Below are positions 6,203 to 13,104 of a stretch of DNA of 13,156 bases, piece by piece (within the stretch, counting starts at the first letter, position 1; each line of letters starts with the position of its first letter). The notes beneath the pieces are model-generated. The model was not told where the DNA came from. It was given only the letters and a program-made list of their open reading frames with translations, and did no database searches. Location: positions 1-13,156 of the forward strand of contig CAZDIA010000068.1 of assembly GCA_964505385.1 (NCBI GenBank), given 5' to 3'. The translations under genes were made by a program, and so were the position numbers. Source of the DNA: SLJN01 sp964505385 (GTDB lineage: Bacteria > Bacteroidota > Rhodothermia > Balneolales > Natronogracilivirgulaceae).

Positions 6203-8779
6203 ATGGTTGCGATACGTAATACTGTAATTATAATATTATCAGGTTTGCTGTTGATCTCCTGTGATGAAACCGCAGAAGTGGCAGTTGATCAGGAATTTGA
6301 ACTCAGATGGGAAGTGAAAACCAATTATATAGATGAAGGTTTTCGATCGGAGATGACACTTGTCAACCAAAGTGAAGAAACAATGGAAGACAACTGGACG
6401 ATATGGTTTAATTTCATGCGAATGGTAGACTCCGAGTCATTGCCCCCGGAAGTGGAAATGGAGCTGATCAACGGGAATTTTTACAGCCTCAGGCCCGGAG
6501 AGGAATATCAAAATCTCGAGCCTGGTGAAGAGCTCAGTTTTACCTACGATACCGGCGCCTTTGCCATTCTGAAAAGTGATGCCCCGGTCGGTGCATACCT
6601 CGAATTTGATGACGGTTCAATAGTTGATATAGGGGATGCGAAAGTTGAACCTTTTGAGCGCGAAGAACAAACCAACCGTAACCCCGATGATGAAGTGCCT
6701 GTAGAAACACCCGACAGGACATTTGATGATAACTCAGATCTCGAAAAACTTGCAACGGAGGATGTCGGCCGTATTACTCCTACACCGGTAAACTTGCAAA
6801 CAGGTGAAGGGCAATTTGAAATTACTGAGGAAACACAGATTTATCACGAAGCGGGACTCGAAACCGAAGCCCGTTTGCTTGCAGAGGTTATTGAATCTGC
6901 AATCGACCTGTCTCTTTCGGTTTCAGAAGATCAGCCACAAGATGGGCAGCAAGCCATTCAGCTTGAAACGGGAGATCTGCAAGTAGACGGATCACCCCAA
7001 CAAGCCGGCGATGAAGCTTATAATCTGCAAATAGCTACGGAACAAATATCCATTACCGGCACCGATGCCGGCGGTGTATTTTATGCGGTACAAAGTCTGC
7101 GTTCAATGATTTATGATCAGGCCGGCAATACTACAGTAGATGCTGTAACGGTCGAAGATGCCCCCGGTCTGGAATATCGTGGTCTGCATCTGGATGTATC
7201 CCGGAATTTTTATTCTGTGGAGTCGGTCAAAAAACTGCTGGATGCGATGGCTTACTACAAGCTTAATAAATTTCATTTTCATCTGACGGATGATGAAGGG
7301 TGGCGCCTTGAAATTGAAGCTTTTCCCGAATTAACCGAGATTGGCGGCCGGCGCGGACATACCGAAGACGAGCAGGAGCACCTGATACCTTCTTACGGTT
7401 CCGGCCCGGATCCTGATGATCCGGAATCTCTTGGTAGTGGCTGGTACAGTCAGCGGGAATACATGGATATCCTTGAATATGCTGATGACCGCCACATCAA
7501 AGTCATCCCAGAAATAGACATTCCGGGTCATGCGCGTGCTGCTAAAGTGGCTATGAAAAACCGGTATGATCGGCTGATCGCCGAAGGCCGCCAGGATGAA
7601 GCGGATGAATTGCGCATACATGATCCGGAGGATGAATCTGAATACATGTCCGTGCAACGGTGGGATGATAATGTGATTAATGTTTGCCAGGAATCTACAT
7701 ACCGTTTTCTGGAGGTGGTTTTTGATGAGATCATCGAAATGCATGAGCAGGCGGGGATGCCATTGTCATCCCTGCATGTCGGGGGTGATGAAGTACCCGG
7801 CGGAGCCTGGGAAGATTCGCCGGTTTGCCACGAACTCTTCGAAACTTCGGATGAAGTAGATTCCGCAGATGATCTGATGGATTATACTTTTGACCGGGTG
7901 TCAGCAATTCTCGCCGAGCGGGATCTTAAAATGGCAGCCTGGGAAGAGTTTTCGTTAGTTGAAAATCCGGAAACCGGTGAGATGGAACCGAATCCTAAGT
8001 TTGCGGGCGAATCCATCCCGTATGTGTGGTCAAATATCTGGGGTGCGGGTACCGAATCGTATTCCTACCAACTTGCAAATGCCGGCTACAATATTGTGAT
8101 GAGCCACGCTTCCAACTTTTATTTCGATTTGACATATACCAAGCATCCGGAAGAGGCCGGGCTCTATTGGGCTGGTTTCGTAGATACTCCTGATCCGTTT
8201 GCTTTTATTCCGTTCGACCTTTATGCCAGTGGAGTGGAAGATGCTCAGGGCCGGGAAATTCCGGAAGGTACTTATGATGATTTTGAACAACTGACAGAAG
8301 AAGGACGTGACAACATCCTTGGTCTTCAGGGGCAACTCTGGGCTGAAACATTTCGCTATCCCAGTCGGGTGGAATATATGGCGTTACCGCGAATTATTTC
8401 GCTGGCAGAGCGTGCCTGGAACCCGGAGCAGCAATGGATGGAGATTGAGGACCGCCGGGAACGCCTTCAGGCCAAAAGTCAGGAGTGGAATGAATTTGCC
8501 AACCGTCTCGGTCAGCGGGAGCTTCCGGTGCTGGATCAAATGAATGGCGGATATGATTACCGTCTGCCGCCCCCAGGTGCAATTATTCAGGACGGTACTC
8601 TGCAGGCAAATGTTTCATATCCCGGGCTGGAAATTCGCTATACTACCGATGGAACCGAGCCGGATGAGAACTCCACCCTGTACGAAGAACCTGTAGAAGT
8701 TGATCCTGATGATATTATTAAACTTCGCGCATTTGGAACTACGGGGCGTGGTGGTAGGGTAGTAGAAGTGACAAAGTAA
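6203..8779 (+). CDS. Lipoprotein beta-N-acetylhexosaminidase (glycoside hydrolase family 20)
   Basis: This 858-residue enzyme removes terminal beta-linked N-acetylglucosamine or N-acetylgalactosamine from chitin fragments or other glycans by substrate-assisted catalysis. A lipoprotein signal ends in LISC (cysteine 20). Next come an N-terminal carbohydrate-binding-like beta domain (about 28-150), an acidic linker, the GH20 N-terminal domain (about 190-320) and the catalytic barrel (about 325-745). The barrel holds GLHLDVSRNF (327-336), FHFHLTDDEGWR (357-368) and the catalytic pair D529-E530 in HVGGDEVPGG. A chitobiase-type C-terminal beta domain (about 785-858) contains RYTTDGTEP. All key residues are present and the architecture is the full chitobiase type. 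GGAG lies 5 bases before the ATG. The membrane-anchored enzyme probably works in the periplasm or at the cell surface. The last codons and stop lie in a tandem repeat, so the extreme C-terminus may be recently altered. Confidence 0.95.
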   Translation: MVAIRNTVIIILSGLLLISCDETAEVAVDQEFELRWEVKTNYIDEGFRSEMTLVNQSEETMEDNWTIWFNFMRMVDSESLPPEVEMELINGNFYSLRPGEEYQNLEPGEELSFTYDTGAFAILKSDAPVGAYLEFDDGSIVDIGDAKVEPFEREEQTNRNPDDEVPVETPDRTFDDNSDLEKLATEDVGRITPTPVNLQTGEGQFEITEETQIYHEAGLETEARLLAEVIESAIDLSLSVSEDQPQDGQQAIQLETGDLQVDGSPQQAGDEAYNLQIATEQISITGTDAGGVFYAVQSLRSMIYDQAGNTTVDAVTVEDAPGLEYRGLHLDVSRNFYSVESVKKLLDAMAYYKLNKFHFHLTDDEGWRLEIEAFPELTEIGGRRGHTEDEQEHLIPSYGSGPDPDDPESLGSGWYSQREYMDILEYADDRHIKVIPEIDIPGHARAAKVAMKNRYDRLIAEGRQDEADELRIHDPEDESEYMSVQRWDDNVINVCQESTYRFLEVVFDEIIEMHEQAGMPLSSLHVGGDEVPGGAWEDSPVCHELFETSDEVDSADDLMDYTFDRVSAILAERDLKMAAWEEFSLVENPETGEMEPNPKFAGESIPYVWSNIWGAGTESYSYQLANAGYNIVMSHASNFYFDLTYTKHPEEAGLYWAGFVDTPDPFAFIPFDLYASGVEDAQGREIPEGTYDDFEQLTEEGRDNILGLQGQLWAETFRYPSRVEYMALPRIISLAERAWNPEQQWMEIEDRRERLQAKSQEWNEFANRLGQRELPVLDQMNGGYDYRLPPPGAIIQDGTLQANVSYPGLEIRYTTDGTEPDENSTLYEEPVEVDPDDIIKLRAFGTTGRGGRVVEVTK

Positions 8780-8815
8780 CAGAGTGACAGAGTAACAAAG
8801 TAACAAAGTGACAAA
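8768..8815 (+). repeat. Six-copy 8-bp tandem repeat containing the GH20 stop codon
   Basis: Six units of GTRACARA (GTGACAAA, GTAACAGA, GTGACAGA, GTAACAAA twice, GTGACAAA) run without interruption. The first unit encodes the GH20 C-terminal VTK and the second supplies its TAA stop. Since 8 is not a multiple of 3, a change in copy number downstream would not alter the protein, but loss of the stop-bearing unit would extend it. Confidence 0.9.
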
Positions 8816-8818
8816 GGG

Positions 8819-8851
8819 TTTGAGGGGGAACACTAAACAGTGCCCCTCAAA
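8819..8851. terminator. Strong hairpin between the convergent GH20 and typA genes
   Basis: TTTGAGGGG (8819-8827) pairs with CCCCTCAAA (8843-8851), and inside it CACT pairs with AGTG around AAAC, with a three-base bulge. It lies 40 bases after the GH20 stop and about 75 bases after the typA stop. Neither side has a good T run, so a shared terminator is plausible but unproven. Confidence 0.5.
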
Positions 8852-8852
8852 T

Positions 8853-8924
8853 ACCTCTGCGTCTTTACTCTGTGCCCCATGCGGTTATAACTGATCACTG
8901 ACACACTGCAGCCCTGACACACTG
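8853..8924. repeat. Dispersed-repeat segment and an 11-bp direct repeat before typA end
   Basis: CTCTGCGTC...CTCTGTGCCCCATGCGGTTATAA (8855-8890) is a diverged relative of the TTTGTGCCCGTTGTGGTTAG segment at the left of the window. CTGACACACTG then occurs twice (8898-8908 and 8914-8924). With the tandem repeat and hairpin just before, the 148-base gap between GH20 and typA is nearly all repetitive. Confidence 0.6.
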
Positions 8925-8927
8925 AAT

Positions 8928-10730
8928 TTACTTGTGCATTCTTTTGCGTTCGTTGTGATCCAGGTATTTTTTCCTCAATCTCAGGCTTTGAGGAGTAACT
9001 TCCAGAAGTTCATCATCCGCTATAAATTCGATAAAGCCTTCGAGTGACATCTTTTTTGCCGCGTTGAGTTTGACCGCATCAGAAGATTGAGTGGCCCGGT
9101 GATTGGTCAGGTTTTTCTTTTTAACCACATTGATGAGCATATCATCACTGCGATTGTTCACTCCGATTACTTGTCCCATATAAACCGGATCACCAGGTTC
9201 AACCAAAAACTCGCCCCGGTCCTGAACATTTTCCAGGGCATAGGAAGTAACGGCACCTTTTTCCAATGCAATCAGGGCTCCGCTGTTTCGCCCCGGGATA
9301 TCTCCTTTAAAAGGTTCGTAGGTTTCAAATTGCTGATTTATCATGGCCGTGCCACGCGTTTCGGTCAGCACTTCATTGCGAAATCCCAATAAACCGCGCG
9401 AGGGCACCAGGAATGATATGCGGTGATTGCTTCCTTCCGGCTGCATTGAATCCATGCGACCTCTGCGGCCAAGCAAGATGTCGATAACGCGGCTGGCATA
9501 ATCCTCATGAACATCAATAACAACCCGCTCCACAGGCTCATGAGGCCGGCCATCAATCTCGCGAATCACCACCTCAGGGCGGGATACCGAAAACTCATAT
9601 CCTTCCCGGCGCATGGTTTCAATCAGAATAGATAATTGCAATTCGCCCCGACCGGAAACCTTGAATATATCAGGGTTTTCAGTGGATTCAACCCTGAGTG
9701 ATACGTTGGTGCGGATTTCTTTTTGCAGCCGGTCCTTAAGCATGTTAGAGGTCACATACTTGCCTTCGCGTCCGGCAACCGGGGAGTTGTTGACGCGGAA
9801 GAACATCGAAATGGTTGGCTCATCAATATTGTAATAGGGGATGGGAGCGGGATCGGATTGATCCGTCAGCGTATCACCGATGTGGGTTTCTTCGTAGCCC
9901 GCAATGGCAATGACATCACCGGCGACCGCTTCATCAACGGGGTCGCGTTCAAGCCCTTTGAATGTAAATAATTGCGTGGTGCGTCCGTGCTGCTTTTCAT
10001 TTCCGAACCGGTCCGTCAGCAGAATTTCCTGATTTCGCTTTACACGGCCCTGTTCCACCCGCCCGATGGCAATCCGGCCGAGATAGTCGTTCCATTCCAC
10101 ATTACTCACCAGCATTTTGAACGGGGCGTCGAGATCAGTATCCGGAGCGGGAACATGGTTGATGATACTTTCAAACAGGGGAGCGAGATCGTCGTTCGGC
10201 AGGTTGAGATGTTCCGTTGCAGCTCCTTCCAGCGCATTGGCATAAAGCACGGGAAAATCAAGTTGCTCGTCGGAAGCGTCCAGCTCTACGAAGAGGTCGA
10301 AAATCATGTTTAATACATCATCCGGGCGCGCATCCTTTCGGTCGATTTTGTTGATGACTACGATAGGCCGGTACCCCAGTGCTAATGACTTGCGAAGTAC
10401 AAACCGGGTTTGCGGCAGCGGCCCTTCGGCGGAATCAACCAGCAGCATGACTCCGTTTACCATTTTCATGATACGTTCAACCTCGCCGCCAAAATCAGCG
10501 TGACCCGGTGTATCTACTATGTTGATTTTTGTGCCGTTCCACATCACAGCCGTATTTTTCGACATAATCGTGATGCCGCGTTCGCGCTCGAGCACGTTCG
10601 AGTCCATTACCCGTTCAGCCACCTCCTGATGCTCGTGGAAGGTACCGCTTTGGCGCAGCATTTGATCCACAAGTGTGGTTTTGCCGTGATCAACATGGGC
10701 CACGATGGCTATATTTCTGATATTCTGCAT
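8928..10730 (-). CDS. typA: Ribosome-associated translational GTPase TypA/BipA
   Basis: The 600-residue cytoplasmic GTPase related to EF-G binds the ribosome and helps large-subunit assembly and translation under stress and cold. GTP-binding motifs are intact: AHVDHGKTT (11-19), RGIT (51-54), DTPGHADFGGE (73-83) and NKID (127-130). Domain II, an EF-G-like domain, and the BipA-specific C-terminus follow, ending in LRLRKKYLDHNERKR, a family signature. The length is normal, and the absence of EF-G domain IV separates it from fusA or lepA. The ATG at 10730 follows an A-rich stretch without a clear Shine-Dalgarno but aligns with the family start. It lies 115 bases downstream of a small minus-strand gene that might share its transcript. 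Confidence 0.98.
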   Translation of the reverse strand: MQNIRNIAIVAHVDHGKTTLVDQMLRQSGTFHEHQEVAERVMDSNVLERERGITIMSKNTAVMWNGTKINIVDTPGHADFGGEVERIMKMVNGVMLLVDSAEGPLPQTRFVLRKSLALGYRPIVVINKIDRKDARPDDVLNMIFDLFVELDASDEQLDFPVLYANALEGAATEHLNLPNDDLAPLFESIINHVPAPDTDLDAPFKMLVSNVEWNDYLGRIAIGRVEQGRVKRNQEILLTDRFGNEKQHGRTTQLFTFKGLERDPVDEAVAGDVIAIAGYEETHIGDTLTDQSDPAPIPYYNIDEPTISMFFRVNNSPVAGREGKYVTSNMLKDRLQKEIRTNVSLRVESTENPDIFKVSGRGELQLSILIETMRREGYEFSVSRPEVVIREIDGRPHEPVERVVIDVHEDYASRVIDILLGRRGRMDSMQPEGSNHRISFLVPSRGLLGFRNEVLTETRGTAMINQQFETYEPFKGDIPGRNSGALIALEKGAVTSYALENVQDRGEFLVEPGDPVYMGQVIGVNNRSDDMLINVVKKKNLTNHRATQSSDAVKLNAAKKMSLEGFIEFIADDELLEVTPQSLRLRKKYLDHNERKRMHK

Positions 10731-10816
10731 TTTATTGATTTCGGTGAGATATAAGCAACGATACTACGCAGAGTTGGGGCCTGCATTGCTCTGAAATGAA
10801 AATAAATCTTGCCAAT

Positions 10817-10830
10817 CCGGATCCGTCCGG
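10817..10830 (-). terminator. Weak hairpin after the small minus-strand gene
   Basis: CCGGA-TCCG-TCCGG forms a 5-bp stem 15 bases past the stop codon of the small gene. Read on the minus strand it is followed by ATTGG rather than a T run. It is therefore at best an attenuator between that gene and typA. Confidence 0.25.
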
Positions 10831-10845
10831 TTTTGCAAAGGAGAT

Positions 10846-11139
10846 TTACTTGTTGAAAAACAATTCCTCCTCAATTTCCTGGATAAACCGCCACGTAAGC
10901 GAACCGGTATCAAAAACGATGTGGAAGTAACGGTCTTCGTCGGTGCAAATAACATAATGGTGATGATGAGCATCACCAACGCGTTGAACGGTCGTCTGAC
11001 GGATTTGCGTAATGCGATGCCGGGAGCCGTCGGGCATTTCAAACCGGTACGGAGTGATATGGTGCTTCAGCTTCGGATGTTTGAAGCCCCGTATTACATT
11101 CAGCACATTGATCGCGGGATAATTTTTGCCGGATTTCAT
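10846..11139 (-). CDS. Small conserved-looking protein of unknown function
   Basis: The 97-residue protein has no recognised family. It has a basic N-terminus (MKSGKNYPAINVLNVIRG), a FKHPKLKHHITPYRFEMPDG segment (19-38), a four-histidine run at 58-61 (DAHHHHYVI) and a C-terminal FHIVFDTGSLTWRFIQEIEEE (72-92). The regular alternation suggests a compact beta-rich cytoplasmic fold; there is no signal peptide or membrane helix. A good promoter-like pair lies directly upstream, and the reading has natural codon use, unlike the overlapping 92-residue frame at 10764-11042. It precedes typA on the same strand, so the two may be co-transcribed. The histidine cluster could bind metal, but that is conjecture. 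Confidence 0.7.
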   Translation of the reverse strand: MKSGKNYPAINVLNVIRGFKHPKLKHHITPYRFEMPDGSRHRITQIRQTTVQRVGDAHHHHYVICTDEDRYFHIVFDTGSLTWRFIQEIEEELFFNK

Positions 11140-11157
11140 AGGCGAAACTTTTTAGGG

Positions 11158-11189
11158 TAAAGATACACATATTTCGCACATATAACAAA
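11158..11189 (-). promoter_or_regulatory. Probable promoter of the small gene upstream of typA
   Basis: On the minus strand TTTG (11186-11189), 20 bases, then TATCTTTA (11158-11165), matching TAnnTTTG at seven of eight bases. Transcription would begin about a dozen bases before the ATG at 11139, giving a very short leader. The box is the same octamer proposed for the GH20 gene. Confidence 0.5.
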
Positions 11190-11210
11190 CCTAAAACGCA
11201 TCGCAACCCC

Positions 11211-11250
11211 AATCGCTATCGCTATCGGGATCGCAATCGGTATCGAATCG
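11211..11250. repeat. ATCG-rich degenerate 6-bp repeat, left copy
   Basis: This is a run of near-hexamer units (AATCGC, TATCGC, TATCGG, GATCGC, AATCGG, TATCGA). Positions 11230-11247 are the exact reverse complement of 11345-11362, so the left and right copies form an inverted pair around about 97 bases. Confidence 0.8.
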
Positions 11251-11311
11251 AAAAAAATATGCTACCCGGTCACCAAAAACCTGAGTTTACCCGGACCCAA
11301 CAATGCGGACA

Positions 11312-11740
11312 CTATCGATCGACAACCTTACGGAGATTAATGGTTTCGATACCGATTGCGATAGCGATACCGATTTTTCGCAGAACCGCCTGTTTAGACC
11401 TCATTGCCAGCGGCCGTGGAGCTTGGTTTAACCCGGATGTGTTTTTCCATGAAACAGGATATAGCGGCACACACGGCGCACATAAATTTTTCAGTATTGT
11501 TCCCAAACACCAAAATAAGATCAACTGCCCGGAAAATTTGCCTATACACGGGCACGATTTATGGGACAATCAACCGATCATCAATCTATTCGTTTTTGCA
11601 CCCGCCGAATTTTCGTTCCAGCTATTCATCGAATCCCAACATCAACCGGATACCATTCCCGCAGCAGGACGCTCAGCGGTTTCGCTCAACAGGATTGAAT
11701 CCGAAATGATTTGTTCTTGTGTCTGAATAATAAGAATATT
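11312..11740 (-). other. Gene-poor stretch with a decayed-looking minus-strand frame
   Basis: No recognisable gene lies between the small gene at 11139 and the kinase at 11824. One minus-strand frame reads about 140 codons from near 11740 to 11312 with only two stops, both TGA after a GGT codon (11642-11644 and 11570-11572). A plus-strand frame is open for 155 codons (11259-11726) over the same DNA. Neither has a known motif or a ribosome site, and the distal part of the minus-strand frame runs into the ATCG repeat. A remnant gene is possible; non-coding DNA is equally likely. Confidence 0.25.
11345..11375. repeat. ATCG-rich degenerate 6-bp repeat, right copy
   Basis: TTCGATACCGATTGCGAT continues with AGCGATACCGAT. 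The first 18 bases are the perfect inverted partner of 11230-11247. No gene is recognised inside the pair. Confidence 0.8.
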
Positions 11741-11750
11741 GCTATATTTA
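11717..11750 (+). promoter_or_regulatory. Possible promoter of the kinase/small-protein module
   Basis: TTG (11717-11719), 23 bases, then TATATTTA (11743-11750), seven of eight bases of TAnnTTTG. It lies about 75 bases before the kinase ATG and just outside the possible cassette boundary at 11775, as expected if the cassette is read from an external promoter. Confidence 0.3.
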
Positions 11751-11773
11751 ATCACTTCGGATACAATCCTTTA

Positions 11774-11785
11774 TGTTAGCACACC
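11774..11785 (+). other. Possible left boundary of an integron-like cassette
   Basis: TGTTAGCACACC is the perfect reverse complement of 12611-12622. In integron arrays the cassette starts at the TT of a GTTRRRY core, and its attC ends carry the complementary RYYYAAC core. GTTAGC here fits the GTTAR part of that core only. Confidence 0.35.
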
Positions 11786-11807
11786 TAAATTCATCCTTTT
11801 CTCCATA

Positions 11808-11825
11808 ATGCCTCTTTTGAGGCAT
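11808..11825 (+). promoter_or_regulatory. Hairpin overlapping the kinase start codon
   Basis: ATGCCTC (11808-11814) pairs perfectly with GAGGCAT (11819-11825) around TTTT. The right arm includes the only SD-like GAGG and the first two bases of the ATG at 11824. In mRNA it could hide the start site; as DNA it could be an operator. Confidence 0.5.
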
Positions 11826-12422
11826 GAAAAAATCTGGTCTAAAAAATAAACTCGTCGTTGTTGGTGGCCCGAATGGGTCTGGAAAAACAACATTAGCTCG
11901 TGAAATTCTGGATGAGCAGGATTATGAGTACATCAATGCCGATGATATAGCTTATGAAATGGCTCCTGATCATCCGGCTTCAGTGAAAATTCAGGCCGGC
12001 AAAATCTTCTTCGAAAAACTGAATCAAGCTGTTGTTGATCAAAAAATATACTGATTGAATCTACCCTTTCCGGGAAATCGCTGATCGCCTTACTTAAAAA
12101 GTTCAGAACAGATTACAACTATTCCATCTCTGTGGTTTTCATTTTTCTTACCAATCCCCAGGTTTGTGTAGAACGTATAGCCATTCGTGTGAAAAAAGGT
12201 GGTCATCATGTTCCAACGGAAGATATTTACAGACGGTTTGGAAGAAGCGTTGTTAATTTTTGGGATGTTTATAAAGAACTTGCCGATCACTGGCATCTGT
12301 ACTACACCTCTGAAGAATTTTTTCAGGAGGTAGCCAGAAAGCAAGGTAAAAACAAATATGTGCTTGATGAGGCTTTATTCGTTATATTTGAACAGCTAAA
12401 AGAAAAGTATGAGCAGAAATAA
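11824..12422 (+). pseudogene. Zeta-toxin-like P-loop kinase, broken by a one-base frameshift
   Basis: The first part (11824-12054, 76 codons) starts MKKSGLKNKLVVVGG and carries the Walker A motif GGPNGSGKTT (14-23), then YINADDIAYEMAPDHP, typical of zeta-toxin/AAA_33-type small kinases. It stops at TGA 12052-12054. The same protein continues one base back in frame from AAT 12045-12047 (NILIESTLSG), then VVFIFLTNP, RVKKGGHHVP, RRFGRSVVNFWDVYKELADHWHL, and ends at 12422. One extra A in the six-A run at 12041-12046 would restore a 199-residue protein of normal family length. Zeta-like enzymes phosphorylate UDP-amino sugars or other nucleotides, and many act as toxins. An indel mutation, a sequencing error or slippage on the A run are all possible. 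It overlaps the small gene at 12409. Confidence 0.8.
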
Positions 12423-12600
12423 TTTAGATACCAAAGATTTTGCAGCTGAGCTTACCCGCTTGGGTAATCGTGGTGTGAGAAAAGCCCAGGAAGAAAACAG
12501 AAAGATGGGTCTTCCCAATGTCTATTCCAAGAACGGGAAAATTTATTATCAGCTTCCCAACGGGGAAATTACTACGAAAAAGCCTTCCACTCTGTCATGA
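12409..12600 (+). CDS. Small lysine-rich partner protein of the kinase (possible antitoxin)
   Basis: The 63-residue soluble protein has a charged helical first half (DTKDFAAELTRLGNRGVRKAQEENRKMG) and a short beta-like second half (NVYSKNGKIYYQLPNGEITTKK). Its ATG lies inside the last codons of the kinase gene, a 14-base overlap in another frame, so its translation is probably coupled to the kinase. I recall similar 60-residue proteins with a PNVYSxNGxIYYxLPNGE core encoded next to zeta-like kinases; this is memory, not a search. An antitoxin or cofactor role is inferred from the pairing alone. In classic epsilon-zeta systems the antitoxin comes first, so the order here differs. No DNA-binding motif was recognised. 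Confidence 0.7.
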   Translation: MSRNNLDTKDFAAELTRLGNRGVRKAQEENRKMGLPNVYSKNGKIYYQLPNGEITTKKPSTLS

Positions 12601-12610
12601 TCGACAGACC

Positions 12611-12700
12611 GGTGTGCTAACAAAGCAAATCAAGCGGACGCGTTTGCGTTTAGTTTCTTACATTCAAGGACTTAGCTCCGCCGCTCTTTTACCAGCCCCC
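12611..12700 (+). other. attC-like recombination site, right half degenerate
   Basis: GGTGTGCTAACA (12611-12622) is complementary to 11774-11785 and is followed by AAGCAAATCAAGCGGACGCG, which has the layout of an attC left half (TAAC core, spacer, CAAGCGGAC-type L-box). The expected mirror half is only partly there: CCGCT (12680-12684) can pair with AGCGG, but no GTTAG core follows; TTTTACCAGC and a nine-C run stand in its place. The site starts 10 bases after the small gene's stop, the normal attC position. The resemblance comes from consensus knowledge; no structure was computed. Confidence 0.42.
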
Positions 12701-12704
12701 CCCC

Positions 12705-13104
12705 TCAATATAAATTAAATCTTGCGGACAGCCCGGGATCTCCCAATTGAGGCTTCCTTTTCTATACAAGAGATTTCACAATCATCTTTTGACATGAACT
12801 CAGACAGCTGTTTAAGCAAATTCAAACGAAGGAAAGGACAGGCAGAACCATATGAGGTTTTTTATGAAATTATAATTTAGCTAAGAAATCGATAAGTATA
12901 GTTCTTTCAAGATTGATCATGCTTCAGAAAGTAATAGCAAGTTAAATCACAAAGATACTTTATTAAATTATTAGTAATATAGTTAAATGTTTTTAATACA
13001 ACATTTTTTTTCGTATCATGAGAATTAAATAATTATAAAAGTGCCACAAATTTTTTTACCGCAACGACATACTTAAATATTTATACTATTTTTAATTAAA
13101 ACAT
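12705..13104. other. AT-rich intergenic region without a recognised gene
   Basis: After the nine-C run at 12696-12704 the DNA becomes strongly AT-rich, with no supported gene on either strand. A 49-codon minus-strand stretch is open at 12715-12861 but has no good start. No hairpin with a T run clearly terminates the module. AT-rich DNA like this often flanks insertion sites. Confidence 0.5.

Noticed and set aside
8768..8815. CRISPR array
   Set aside because: Units are 8 bases with no spacers; it is a simple tandem repeat.
9972..10313. Open plus-strand frames opposite typA, including 10410-10754
   Set aside because: These are antisense shadows of an intact and highly conserved gene.
10764..11042. 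92-codon minus-strand frame overlapping the 97-residue gene
   Set aside because: It overlaps in another frame and has a composition unlike a protein (arginine/serine-rich); the 10846-11139 frame has a better promoter and sequence.
11259..11726. 155-codon plus-strand frame
   Set aside because: It begins near and reads through the ATCG repeat, has no known motif and no ribosome site; being open may be due to the repeat. Kept only as part of the gene-poor stretch.
12041..12054. Programmed -1 frameshift in the kinase gene
   Set aside because: The A run does not form a standard X-XXY-YYZ heptamer in frame and no downstream stimulator is evident; an indel is simpler, though slippage is not excluded.
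12715..12861. Open 49-codon minus-strand stretch with protein-like composition
   Set aside because: Length is within chance for random sequence, it lacks a good start, and I recognise no family.
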